From contig CAZGKY010000096.1 of assembly GCA_964525625.1 (NCBI GenBank), positions 1 to 8,528 of the forward strand: DNA of 8,528 nt, given 5' to 3'. The notes under the pieces are model-generated. The model had not been told where the DNA came from, did not search any database, and was given only the letters and a program-made list of their open reading frames with translations. A program made the translations under genes and the position numbers. Below, piece after piece: positions 1-7,556 of this stretch. The stretch comes from Stramentimicrobium sp964525625. GTDB lineage: Bacteria > Atribacterota > Phoenicimicrobiia > Phoenicimicrobiales > Stramentimicrobiaceae. How positions within the stretch are numbered: position 1 is the first letter of the stretch; each line of letters begins with the position of its first letter.

Positions 1-45
1 ACACCCTATCCTACACTCTTTCCCTACACGACGCTCTTCCGATCT
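1..45 (+). other. Illumina TruSeq i5-side adapter (non-biological)
   Basis: Bases 1-4 (ACAC) match the end of the P5 oligonucleotide. Bases 5-12 (CCTATCCT) match the TruSeq HT i5 index that I recall as D503. Bases 13-45 match the TruSeq read-1 adapter, ending in the diagnostic GCTCTTCCGATCT. Insert DNA starts at about 46. This is seen directly in the sequence and identified from knowledge of the adapter set. No biological function should be assigned to these bases. Confidence 0.98.
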
Positions 46-47
46 GG

Positions 48-1322
48 GAACAGGTAGAAGGTTTAGTTTGTGCTATTCATAAGAGATCTTCCCCAAATAC
101 TTTAATAATGGCCAATGTTGATTTTTCCCATTATCTACCCCCAGAAGCCGCGATTTTCCATGATACAAAAAGCATCAGGGTATTACTGAACTTTGAGCAG
201 GAACATTTTGCCCATATCGAAGTAGATAGCTGGCCATCCCTGTATGCTGTTCGATTGTTTGCTAAATTACGTAAAAGCGAAAAACCGACTATTATTGCTC
301 ATAAAAATTCCATAGATATTCTACCCTATGATGGGAATTGTTCAACTTCTTATTTCAGTGTTATCTTTCAGGAGGGAGAATCTCCAGAAGATTTAAAGGT
401 AGAAACTATTCTGCTGGCTGGAGATATGATGCTAGGGCGCGGTATCGAAGAATTAATAAAGGAAAAGAGTATTTATTATCCCTTTCAAAAGATTGTACAG
501 TTATTAAGAGGTGTAGACATTGTTTTGGCCAATTTAGAGGGGACCATCGCAGAAAATAGGCCGGTAATGTTGGGCCATGAGCCAAAATTTGCCTTTCGGC
601 CAGAAGTAATAGAGGCAGTTCGATGGAGCCAGATTAATCTCCTCTCCTTAGCCAATAATCATTCAACAGATTTAGGTCCGGCAGGATGGCAAGAGACCAC
701 AGAATGGTTACAAAGATACCAGATTAATTTTATTGGTACTCCCCTTTTTGATCCCAAAAATCCAGGAAAGGAAAGTAATATTCCCTTTTTTGGCGAACAG
801 TCAATTTTTCTGGCCTTTAATCGGGTACCACCCTATATTGATTACCGGGAAGAAATCAATAAAGAAGTAAAAAAAGTAAGGCAAGCTAATCCAGAAAAAG
901 TTATCATAGTAAGCCTGCATTGGGGAAATGAATATCAATTAACCAGCTCCTACCCTCAACGAGAGTTAGCCCATCAGGTCATTGCTTCCGGTGCTGATGT
1001 GGTAGTGGGGTATCATCCTCACCTGGTGCAGGAGATTGGATTAATACAGGGTAAACCGGTCTTTTATTCATTAGGTAACTTCATCTTTGACCAACAGTTT
1101 TTACCAGAAACTCAGGAAGGACTGCTGGTAGGATTGTCAATAGAAAATGACAGAATCATCTACCGGCTCTTTCCCATAAAAATTCTTTCCGGTCAACCAC
1201 AATTAATGAATAAAAAAGAGAGAGATTTTTTTCTGAAAAATTTAGCCCGAAAATCTGACAAAAATCTACAGCAAGAGATCGAAAAGGGTATAATAGAAAT
1301 AAAGCGAAGAAATGAAAATTAA
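48..1322 (+). CDS. MEMO-family domain fused to CapA-like metallophosphoesterase domain (5'-truncated)
   Basis: The frame is open from the first complete codon after the adapter (48) to TAA at 1320-1322, giving 424 visible residues. The ATG at 108 has no ribosome site and lies inside a conserved motif, so the true start is lost to the left. Numbering from that ATG, residues about 1-90 look like the end of a MEMO1/AmmeMemoRadiSam protein B domain: VDFSHY at 4-9, a following HD at 18-19, and a closing segment with HKNSIDILP then TSYFSVIF. After a linker of about 10 residues comes a complete CapA-type (PGA_cap) domain: GDMMLGR 105-111, NLEG 142-145, NNH 183-185, HWGNEY 271-276, GYHPH 301-305 and SLGNF 321-325. 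CapA domains belong to the metallophosphoesterase-like fold and are named for poly-gamma-glutamate synthesis, but many members have unknown roles. No signal peptide can be seen because the N-terminus is missing. The gene is probably co-transcribed with the DUF3160 gene 21 bp downstream. The domain calls are firm; the substrate is unknown. Confidence 0.88.
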   Translation, partial: EQVEGLVCAIHKRSSPNTLIMANVDFSHYLPPEAAIFHDTKSIRVLLNFEQEHFAHIEVDSWPSLYAVRLFAKLRKSEKPTIIAHKNSIDILPYDGNCSTSYFSVIFQEGESPEDLKVETILLAGDMMLGRGIEELIKEKSIYYPFQKIVQLLRGVDIVLANLEGTIAENRPVMLGHEPKFAFRPEVIEAVRWSQINLLSLANNHSTDLGPAGWQETTEWLQRYQINFIGTPLFDPKNPGKESNIPFFGEQSIFLAFNRVPPYIDYREEINKEVKKVRQANPEKVIIVSLHWGNEYQLTSSYPQRELAHQVIASGADVVVGYHPHLVQEIGLIQGKPVFYSLGNFIFDQQFLPETQEGLLVGLSIENDRIIYRLFPIKILSGQPQLMNKKERDFFLKNLARKSDKNLQQEIEKGIIEIKRRNEN

Positions 1323-1328
1323 ATAAAC

Positions 1329-1335
1329 GGGGAGG
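1329..1335 (+). promoter_or_regulatory. Shine-Dalgarno site for the DUF3160 gene
   Basis: GGGGAGG lies 8 nt before the ATG at 1344 and just after the stop of the upstream gene. It is a strong, well-spaced ribosome site. It fixes the start of the DUF3160 gene and shows that it is translated independently of its neighbour. Confidence 0.85.
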
Positions 1336-1343
1336 ATAAAGAG

Positions 1344-3944
1344 ATGGAAAAAAGGAAAGAACACTTTTTCAGGAAGAATTTCCTTTTTATAGTAGTAATT
1401 ATAGTGATGTTATTCCTTATAACCGAGCAGTCAATTCTGGCCAATGAGATGGTTAATAAACAATTAATCAATCCCAAAGATTTTATAGTAGATTTTATGG
1501 ACATCAAACCTTCTATTCCTGGATACCCCCTGCCTTTATCTATTTCTGATATAGCCAATTTTGAGGATTTTTATAGGAAAATACCTCTAAGACCGGAAGC
1601 ACTTCAACTGTTACAAAAAAACGCCTTTGTAGTTATCCCTACTCCCCTGGATATTGCCGAACAGGAAATCTACCTGGGTTCTTCCCGGGAAGCGACCCAT
1701 CCCAAGGATGACTTTGTTGCTTATTATGAGGTATTAAAGTATATTGATGTACCAATCTTAATTACCTCTGATTCTCTCCTGCACTACTATCATATCTTCT
1801 TTGATACCACTTTAATGCGCTTGGAAAGAGATATTTTTTATCAGGATATCTGGTATATTAGCCAGGAATTATTTGCAGAATCGCTGAAGGATTATTGGGA
1901 AAATGAAGGTGATCTAAAAGAGGCTGCTAAAAGGAATATTGCCTATTTATCTGTAGCCTTAGAAATTCTGAAACCAAAAGAAAGTCAGGTCATTAATGAT
2001 GAGATACTGAAGCAAGAATACTGTTTGCCGGAAATGGATCCAGAATACTGCCAGCTAATGATCGCCAGTGTGAAAAATATTTACGGAGAACAAGCCAGTT
2101 ACCAATACTTCAGTAGAGAAGACTTTGAACAGTACCGTTTTGAAATCCCTGATTTTGTGGAACATCTAGTTCAAACAGAAATCAATTTAATTACAGAACA
2201 TAAGGGGTGGGATCACTCTCCCATATTTATTTATCAGGAGGATTACTCTCAATATGTTCCCCGGGGACACTATACTAGAACAGAAAAATTAAAGAATTAC
2301 TTTCAGGCACTTATGTGGTATGGTAGAATGACCGCCTTAATCCAGGGCTCTCCTGCACTATCACCAGGAGAATCTGTTTGTAGTGGGGGGATAGCCGGAA
2401 TTATTTCCGAATATGATGCCCGAATACAGACCTTACAGGCTTTTTTACTGGCAGAAAAATTTATCAATAACCAGTATATAACAGAGCGATGGAAACGTAT
2501 TTATGCCATTACCTCCTTCATGGTGGGTTTTTCCGATGATTTAGGTCCTTATGAGTATGGTGCAGTGTGGCAAAAAGTATTTTTCGAAGATAAAGGTATA
2601 GTTATCTCTCAAAAATTAGTGGAAAGATATACGCAACTGAAAGAATTAATTAATAATTACCCTTACCACCCCAGGATTTATAGTGGATTAGGAGCCTGTG
2701 AATTGCTGATGCCCTGTCCTCCTCTGAGCAATGAAGATATTGAACAATTAAAAGTACAGGCTAAAGAACTTCTAGCTCAGACTAAAGGTTTTCGTCTTAT
2801 GGGACAAAGATTTACCTTAGACTCCTGGCTATTCTCTGAGATTGTCTCTCCTTATAGTGGAGAGTATAACGGACCTAGATTACCTTTGCCCACAGAAGAA
2901 AAACCCTTTACTTTTAGCTGGGATGATGATTATGAAGAATTCAGGAGGAACAGACCATTCACCTGGATTAAAACAGATGTAGATGCCTGTCCTCCTCCTG
3001 CTACCAGGGAAGTGCGTGGTTTCCCTCGGGGATTGGACCTAATGGCTTTACTGGGTTCAGAGAGAGCCTGGAAAATTCTAGAAGAGTCCGGAGATACTCA
3101 GTACAGTGATTTTAAAAATACTTTCCTGCAACTCAAAGATGAGCTAGATGCTATGGAAGTGGAAGAATGGTTTGGCAATCTTTACTTGAACTGGCTTTAT
3201 GTTTTAAAAGCACTGCATGGTGAATTTGGAGTGGGATATCCCACCTTTATGCAGACTGAAGCCTGGCAAGATAAAGAATTGAATACCACCCTGGCTTCCT
3301 GGGCTCAATTAAGACATGATACCATCCTATATGTAAAACAGAGTTACACTATGGCCGAAAGAGGAGGAATATTTGAAGAGCCACCGGTAGTAGGATACGT
3401 AGAACCGGTCCCCGAATTTTATAATCGATTGTTAAATCTAACCAGAATGACCTTAGCAGGATTGAAACAATTGATTCCCTCCCAAGTATTGGAAGAATTG
3501 AATGTTGAGTTAGGGTTGATCCGATTTACCGAAATATTGGAAAGATTGCTGGAAATTTCCCAGAAGGAATTAGCAAACAGGCCTCTTGATAAATCCGATT
3601 ATCGTTTCATTGAAAATTTTGGCAGTATTTCTGGAAATTTAATTAACATCATATCTGGAGGAGATATTGAACCTGATGCGCTAAAAACCGTAATGATAGC
3701 CGATGTACATACTGATGGTAATACCAAAAAGGTCCTGGAAGAAGGTGTCGGTTTCATTAAGACTGCTATTGTGGCCTACAAGCTACCCCAGGGACATATT
3801 GTGTTAGGTGCTGGTCCAGTTTTCAGTTATTATGAATTCAAGCAACCTATGAGTAACCGCCTAACCGATGAAGCCTGGAGAGAAATATTGGAGAGCAGCG
3901 ATGCGCCAGATGAACCGGAGTGGATAAAAAGCTTTTCTGAATAA
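1344..3944 (+). CDS. Exported DUF3160 family protein
   Basis: This is an 866-residue protein that I recognise as DUF3160, a family with no settled function. The N-terminus has basic residues (about 3-11), then a hydrophobic stretch (about 13-27) and a possible signal peptidase site after SILA (30-33). It is therefore likely secreted or anchored by its N-terminus outside the cytoplasmic membrane; no lipobox cysteine is seen. Family-like signatures are TSDSLLHYYHIFFD at 141-154, a Cys/Pro-rich segment near the middle (ACELLMPCPP and later DACPPP), IADVHTD at 785-791, GPVFSYYEF at 824-832 and RLTDEAW at 839-845. The ORF is intact from start to stop. It follows the MEMO-CapA gene by 21 bp on the same strand, so the two are probably one transcript, which hints at a shared cell-envelope role (inference only). 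The family call rests on remembered motifs. No enzymatic residues can be assigned. Confidence 0.85.
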   Translation: MEKRKEHFFRKNFLFIVVIIVMLFLITEQSILANEMVNKQLINPKDFIVDFMDIKPSIPGYPLPLSISDIANFEDFYRKIPLRPEALQLLQKNAFVVIPTPLDIAEQEIYLGSSREATHPKDDFVAYYEVLKYIDVPILITSDSLLHYYHIFFDTTLMRLERDIFYQDIWYISQELFAESLKDYWENEGDLKEAAKRNIAYLSVALEILKPKESQVINDEILKQEYCLPEMDPEYCQLMIASVKNIYGEQASYQYFSREDFEQYRFEIPDFVEHLVQTEINLITEHKGWDHSPIFIYQEDYSQYVPRGHYTRTEKLKNYFQALMWYGRMTALIQGSPALSPGESVCSGGIAGIISEYDARIQTLQAFLLAEKFINNQYITERWKRIYAITSFMVGFSDDLGPYEYGAVWQKVFFEDKGIVISQKLVERYTQLKELINNYPYHPRIYSGLGACELLMPCPPLSNEDIEQLKVQAKELLAQTKGFRLMGQRFTLDSWLFSEIVSPYSGEYNGPRLPLPTEEKPFTFSWDDDYEEFRRNRPFTWIKTDVDACPPPATREVRGFPRGLDLMALLGSERAWKILEESGDTQYSDFKNTFLQLKDELDAMEVEEWFGNLYLNWLYVLKALHGEFGVGYPTFMQTEAWQDKELNTTLASWAQLRHDTILYVKQSYTMAERGGIFEEPPVVGYVEPVPEFYNRLLNLTRMTLAGLKQLIPSQVLEELNVELGLIRFTEILERLLEISQKELANRPLDKSDYRFIENFGSISGNLINIISGGDIEPDALKTVMIADVHTDGNTKKVLEEGVGFIKTAIVAYKLPQGHIVLGAGPVFSYYEFKQPMSNRLTDEAWREILESSDAPDEPEWIKSFSE

Positions 3945-3965
3945 GACTTGTGCGTATTCATCATT

Positions 3966-4014
3966 GGGTTCAGGTCTTGAAATATCAGTTTTTTCACATT
4001 TCAAGACCTGACCC
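3966..4014. repeat. Long palindrome between convergent genes; REP-like element or atypical terminator
   Basis: The left arm (3966-3983) and right arm (3998-4014) pair over 17 bp with a single bulged T in the left arm. The inner 14 bp, TCAGGTCTTGAAAT against ATTTCAAGACCTGA, are perfect. The loop is 14 nt (3984-3997) and contains a run of six T. Neither strand has a T-tract after the stem, so it is not a standard intrinsic terminator, though it sits where one would be expected between convergent genes. The size and perfection of the arms fit a dispersed REP/MITE-like element. It overlaps the broken end of the nuclease remnant, which suggests that it inserted there. The structure is certain; its nature is inferred. 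Confidence 0.7.
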
Positions 4015-4137
4015 GATTAAATTGCCAGCAATTACAGTTGGACACACAGCATCGCCTATCCTTTGATTCCATTTCCAGCTTCCCTTAACCTTAAAGGTGT
4101 CACCATCAATTACTTCACTTACTGTAAATTCTGCCAT
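3994..4137 (-). pseudogene. Truncated staphylococcal-nuclease-like (SNase/thermonuclease) gene remnant
   Basis: A minus-strand ORF runs from ATG (4135-4137) to TGA (3994-3996) and encodes 47 residues. It begins MAEFTVSEVIDGDTFKV and continues through a GSWKWN segment to IGDAVCPT. VIDGDTF, a Trp-rich segment and G-D-x-V-R-P-T are typical of the N-terminus of SNase-fold nucleases, which usually exceed 120 residues. Here the expected Arg of VRPT is Cys (one base change from CGT to TGT would do this), the following Tyr-Asp-x-Pro-Glu part is missing, and the last 10 or so codons run into the palindrome at 3966-4014. The Shine-Dalgarno site is still present. The gene starts 30 bp after res, so it was probably the last gene of the restriction operon before it was truncated. 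The family call is based on a short stretch. A functional 47-residue peptide is possible but less likely. Confidence 0.62.
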
Positions 4138-4145
4138 CGCCTTTG

Positions 4146-4151
4146 CCCCCC
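4146..4151 (-). promoter_or_regulatory. Shine-Dalgarno site of the nuclease remnant
   Basis: On the minus strand AAGGGGGG ends 8 nt before the ATG at 4137. The site supports this ATG as a true start and shows that the 5' end of the gene is native even though its 3' part is gone. Confidence 0.55.
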
Positions 4152-4167
4152 TTATCTTCTGTAAAAA

Positions 4168-7100
4168 TCACCTAACAATATTTTCGAATATATTATCTAT
4201 CAAATCTTTGTCTTCCATAAATAGAATATGATTTGCCTCAAACTCTTCCTTCGGTATATTACCGTCTCCGAATGTCTTTTTTATATCATCATAATTCGAC
4301 ACTGATAAAATCAAAGATTCCAGCTTTGGTTTAAAGGGTTCTTTATCTAATTGAATCTCTTTCTCAATCTCTTTTATGGTTTTGTGAAGTTGTATCTTCT
4401 CATCATTGAAATTACCAAGATTTCTTATACCCTTAGGGTCAATAAAAATCACGGTCTGCTCCTCATTCTTTCTTACCCACATTATGAAATCAGGATAAAA
4501 GCCCGAAGTTTGAAAAAATTTTATTCCCCTCCTTGAGAGATTCCTCAAAAGAAAGACTTCTCTGTCATCTACTTTACTTTCCTTAAGATAGTCCCTTAAG
4601 CGCCTTATAAATTGTGTTTCTCCATCATTTAGCTTCACTGGTTCTGATTTTATAAATTCTTTGTGCTTATCATATACCACCAGTGGAGTATATAAATGCC
4701 TATCAAAATGCATTGTAGAAATTTCATCAATATCCTTTTGATACAATTTATCCACTTGTTCTATAAGTTTCTTTATCTTTTCTATTTCTTCCTTTCTCTT
4801 TTTCCTTTCTTCCTTATCCTTTGGAATTTCTATTTTTAGAGTATAGGTATCATAGGATAGGTTATCGTCTTCTTTAACCATAAAAGAAAATTGCATTTGT
4901 TTGCTCTCAGTCTGCCTAAGTTTGTAGATATAGAATTTATCAATATAGCTTCTTAACATTAGTAAAATAATTTCTTCCAGATTCTTTAAATCAAGATATC
5001 TTTGTGGGCATACCTGTTCAGGGAAAGCATAAACTTTATAATTATGACTTTTTATTATCTCTGGTAATTTATCCTTGCAAAGACTTAGATTAGAGAACCC
5101 TTTTCTGATTTTATAATTTAGTATTTTGTGATAGATTTTATCCCAATTAAGAAGGTCAATGTATTCTCCTAAATGCACCTTTTCTGCTTCTGCTTCAGCC
5201 TGTGCAGATTCCAATCCATGAGCAAGTTTGACTCGTGGCCGTATGTCAATTCTAATTGTTTTTAAAAGATTTTTATCAATTTCCATTTCAATGAAATGTT
5301 TATTAAAATCAAATTCTTTGTCAGTCTTAAGAGTATATAACTTACTCCATTTTGTTTCATCTAGCTGCTTGATAGGTATTCTTAACTCTTCATATTCAAC
5401 CTCTTCTTTTCTTATGGTCTCAAGAAATGAGTTTATATAATCAGCGTTTAGTCCAAATATGTTGAGCGTCTCGAGTGATTTAACCTGATATTTATTTTCA
5501 TCGCTCCTCTTCAGAGACAGTTCCCTTCCTTTAAGTCTGACACCTCTTCCGAATAATTGTATTATCTGAGGGCCTTCGCCCTTACCCATATTGATCAAAC
5601 CCATAGAACAAACTCGCCAGCTGTCCCATCCTTCAATAAATTTCTTTGCTCCTATGAGGACATTGATATTTGAATTGTTTTCATTTATGCGTTCAAAAAT
5701 AGATGGGGTAAAACTATCTGCCTTTTCTTCAAAACCACTTTTTGCCAGTAATTTCTTAAAACTTGAAACATCTCCAATATTTATGACCCCAAAATAGTCT
5801 ACCTCTCCCACTTTTAATCCGATTTCACCATCCGCAGATTTAAGCTCATAAAGTTGAAGTTTCCCGCCTTTTGCATTAAACATTTTCTGGTAAATCTCAT
5901 TTATTTTATAACCATTTTTTCTTATATACTGGAATCTATCCTTGAAAATATCATTCCCATCCTGATCACGTAGGCCTGAATTCCCACTAAGAATTCTGTT
6001 TATAATCTCTTCTAAATACTTCTCATTTTCTACCACCTTTTTTAAAAACAAGACAACTTTCAGAACATCTGAGTTTACTCCTGCACCTGATACTTTACTG
6101 CCAATAAATGCCCACAAAGGCTTATCTATAAGATATCCTTTCAATTCATCTCTGTATCTCTCATAAAGCAGCAATTGCTCATAAAAAGATAAAAGGTTCG
6201 CTGTCAGGATGAGTTCTTTGTAATCCTTAGTAAAACTATCTTCTCGCAAATTATAGACATAAAAATCCTTGCCGTAACCATCTTCATAAAAATACCTATA
6301 AGAATAATAAAAGATGATTGCTTTAGAATATTCATCAAGTAATTCTTTATTCCTTTCATTTATTATCTGACCAAAAGTAGCACTGTATTCAAAAATAAAT
6401 CCATCTTTCCCCAAATCTTCACGCAGTTTTTTCCATCTTTGCTCTTCTGTTTTTTGACCCTTGTGCCCTTCATCAATGAAAACAAGATTTCTCCCCTCAA
6501 AATAACTTGTCTCTACTCTAACCCCTGCTCCCCTTTTTTCTTCTGTGAGCTTATGAATATCAATTATAAAAACCTCATCTCTGTGAGGAAACAAACTATC
6601 TGGATTATCAGAATACAATCTACAAGGAACGCCACTTTTCTGCATTTCATTATAGTGTTGTTTTGATAAGCCCTCATTAGGGGTTATCATAATTATGTTG
6701 TCCAAGGCTTGAGTATTATACTTTAAAAACTGCCAGTAATTTATGTGCATTATAAGGGTCTTACCACTTCCAGTGGCCATCCAGTAAGCAAGTTTCTTAA
6801 GGTCCTTCTCTTCAAAAAAAGATATTTCTGTTCTTTCAGATTGATTATACCCTTCTAAAAAAGAGTTAAGCTCAGATAATAAATTCTGTTTTCTGTTGAA
6901 ATACCTATCAAGATAAATCTCTACAAATAGAACTGCTAAGTATTGAAAGTACTTTAAGACAATATTTTCTCTTCTATGCTTTGTTAACCTCTCGGAATAT
7001 TCTTTTATCGCCTCATCATATTGCAGAAGGTCGTTCGGGTCTATTTTCAGATTTTTCATTCCGATTAAAGTATCAGCAAAGAAACTTCTTCCGTCATTGT

Positions 7101-7209
7101 CAAAACCTTCTCTCTTGTTTTTAAGTTCTTCTCTCAAATCAGAGATACTATTTACACCGAAAAGAGAGAGGAGATATTTATTTAAGATAAGATATTTCTC
7201 AAGTTTCAT
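4168..7209 (-). CDS. res: Type III-like restriction enzyme Res subunit: SF2 helicase with C-terminal PD-(D/E)xK nuclease
   Basis: The 1013-residue protein has a full SF2 ATPase core: Walker A ATGSGKT at 145-151, DEGH (motif II) at 246-249, SAT (motif III) at 276-278, and a motif V/VI region with EGWDS at 526-530 and LFGRGVRLKG at 552-561. A charged, probably coiled-coil stretch covers about 796-825. The C-terminus carries a nuclease signature: PDF at 906-908, then a hydrophobic strand ending in FIDPKG at 922-927, giving D907, D924 and K926 as a PD...DxK site. This layout and length fit the restriction subunit of type III systems, an ATP-dependent translocase/endonuclease that works in complex with Mod. 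The ATG at 7209 overlaps the hepT stop in an ATGA junction. Its own ribosome site is weak, so translational coupling is likely. The ORF is intact. The system type is inferred from Res together with the upstream Mod; target specificity cannot be read here. Confidence 0.92.
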   Translation of the reverse strand: MKLEKYLILNKYLLSLFGVNSISDLREELKNKREGFDNDGRSFFADTLIGMKNLKIDPNDLLQYDEAIKEYSERLTKHRRENIVLKYFQYLAVLFVEIYLDRYFNRKQNLLSELNSFLEGYNQSERTEISFFEEKDLKKLAYWMATGSGKTLIMHINYWQFLKYNTQALDNIIMITPNEGLSKQHYNEMQKSGVPCRLYSDNPDSLFPHRDEVFIIDIHKLTEEKRGAGVRVETSYFEGRNLVFIDEGHKGQKTEEQRWKKLREDLGKDGFIFEYSATFGQIINERNKELLDEYSKAIIFYYSYRYFYEDGYGKDFYVYNLREDSFTKDYKELILTANLLSFYEQLLLYERYRDELKGYLIDKPLWAFIGSKVSGAGVNSDVLKVVLFLKKVVENEKYLEEIINRILSGNSGLRDQDGNDIFKDRFQYIRKNGYKINEIYQKMFNAKGGKLQLYELKSADGEIGLKVGEVDYFGVINIGDVSSFKKLLAKSGFEEKADSFTPSIFERINENNSNINVLIGAKKFIEGWDSWRVCSMGLINMGKGEGPQIIQLFGRGVRLKGRELSLKRSDENKYQVKSLETLNIFGLNADYINSFLETIRKEEVEYEELRIPIKQLDETKWSKLYTLKTDKEFDFNKHFIEMEIDKNLLKTIRIDIRPRVKLAHGLESAQAEAEAEKVHLGEYIDLLNWDKIYHKILNYKIRKGFSNLSLCKDKLPEIIKSHNYKVYAFPEQVCPQRYLDLKNLEEIILLMLRSYIDKFYIYKLRQTESKQMQFSFMVKEDDNLSYDTYTLKIEIPKDKEERKKRKEEIEKIKKLIEQVDKLYQKDIDEISTMHFDRHLYTPLVVYDKHKEFIKSEPVKLNDGETQFIRRLRDYLKESKVDDREVFLLRNLSRRGIKFFQTSGFYPDFIMWVRKNEEQTVIFIDPKGIRNLGNFNDEKIQLHKTIKEIEKEIQLDKEPFKPKLESLILSVSNYDDIKKTFGDGNIPKEEFEANHILFMEDKDLIDNIFENIVR

Positions 7210-7556
7210 TGTCTTTCTAATTCGTTAATTATTGATTCTAATTTTGGTTTAAGCTCGGGGATTTTATTTTTAATAACATCCCATACCACATCCCATTTTA
7301 TCCCAAAATAAAAATGGATAATTTTATCTCTCATACCCGCAATATCCTTCCATTCAATATCTTTATGCTTCTCTTTTAAATCTCTGGATAAATTTTTAAC
7401 TGCTTCGACGATTATCTCAATATTACGAACAACTGCATCCTGCGTTTTAATATCGTGAAGCAATTGATCAAAGTCCATCTGATTAGTGTAATATTGTATT
7501 CTCCAAATTGCCTCTTTAATATCTTCAATAAATTCTTTATCACCCCGTTTAGGCAT
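7206..7556 (-). CDS. hepT: HEPN-domain RNase toxin of the HepT/DUF86 family
   Basis: I place the start at ATG 7554-7556 and not at the upstream GTG (7563-7565), because the GTG begins with the last G of a strong AAAGGAG ribosome site, which is 8 nt before this ATG. MPKRGDKE is also a typical family start. This gives 116 residues. The diagnostic Rx4HxY motif is present as RDKIIHFY (R76, H81, Y83 with this start), preceded by a conserved QDAVVRNIEIIVEA segment. In characterised type VII toxin-antitoxin systems this motif forms the RNase active site, and its Tyr is AMPylated by the partner MntA to silence the toxin. The polar residue after Arg is Asp here, where Asn is common. The gene overlaps mntA by 8 nt and res by 4 nt, so expression of all three is coupled. 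Confidence 0.92.
   Translation of the reverse strand: MPKRGDKEFIEDIKEAIWRIQYYTNQMDFDQLLHDIKTQDAVVRNIEIIVEAVKNLSRDLKEKHKDIEWKDIAGMRDKIIHFYFGIKWDVVWDVIKNKIPELKPKLESIINELERQ

Noticed and set aside
108..110. ATG at 108 as the start of the MEMO-CapA gene
   Set aside because: No ribosome site precedes it, the frame is open for 20 codons upstream to the adapter, and the conserved D-F-S-H-Y motif follows at once, which in MEMO proteins lies deep in the domain.
338..559. Plus-strand ORF of 73 codons
   Set aside because: It lies wholly inside the MEMO-CapA gene in another frame and has no recognisable domain.
1319..1558. Minus-strand ORF of 79 codons
   Set aside because: It is antisense to the start and signal sequence of the DUF3160 gene; its hydrophobic look comes from the complementary strand.
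3943..3990. Alternative terminator pairing AAGACTTG (3943-3950) with CAGGTCTT (3971-3978), followed by T6 near 3989-3994
   Set aside because: The stem is short, needs a G-T pair and a loop of about 20 nt, and 10 nt separate it from the T-run; the larger palindrome would outcompete it.
4351..6666. Several plus-strand ORFs of 61-75 codons (4351-4536, 5228-5440, 5591-5797, 6439-6666)
   Set aside because: All are antisense to the intact res gene, have no good ribosome sites and no family features.
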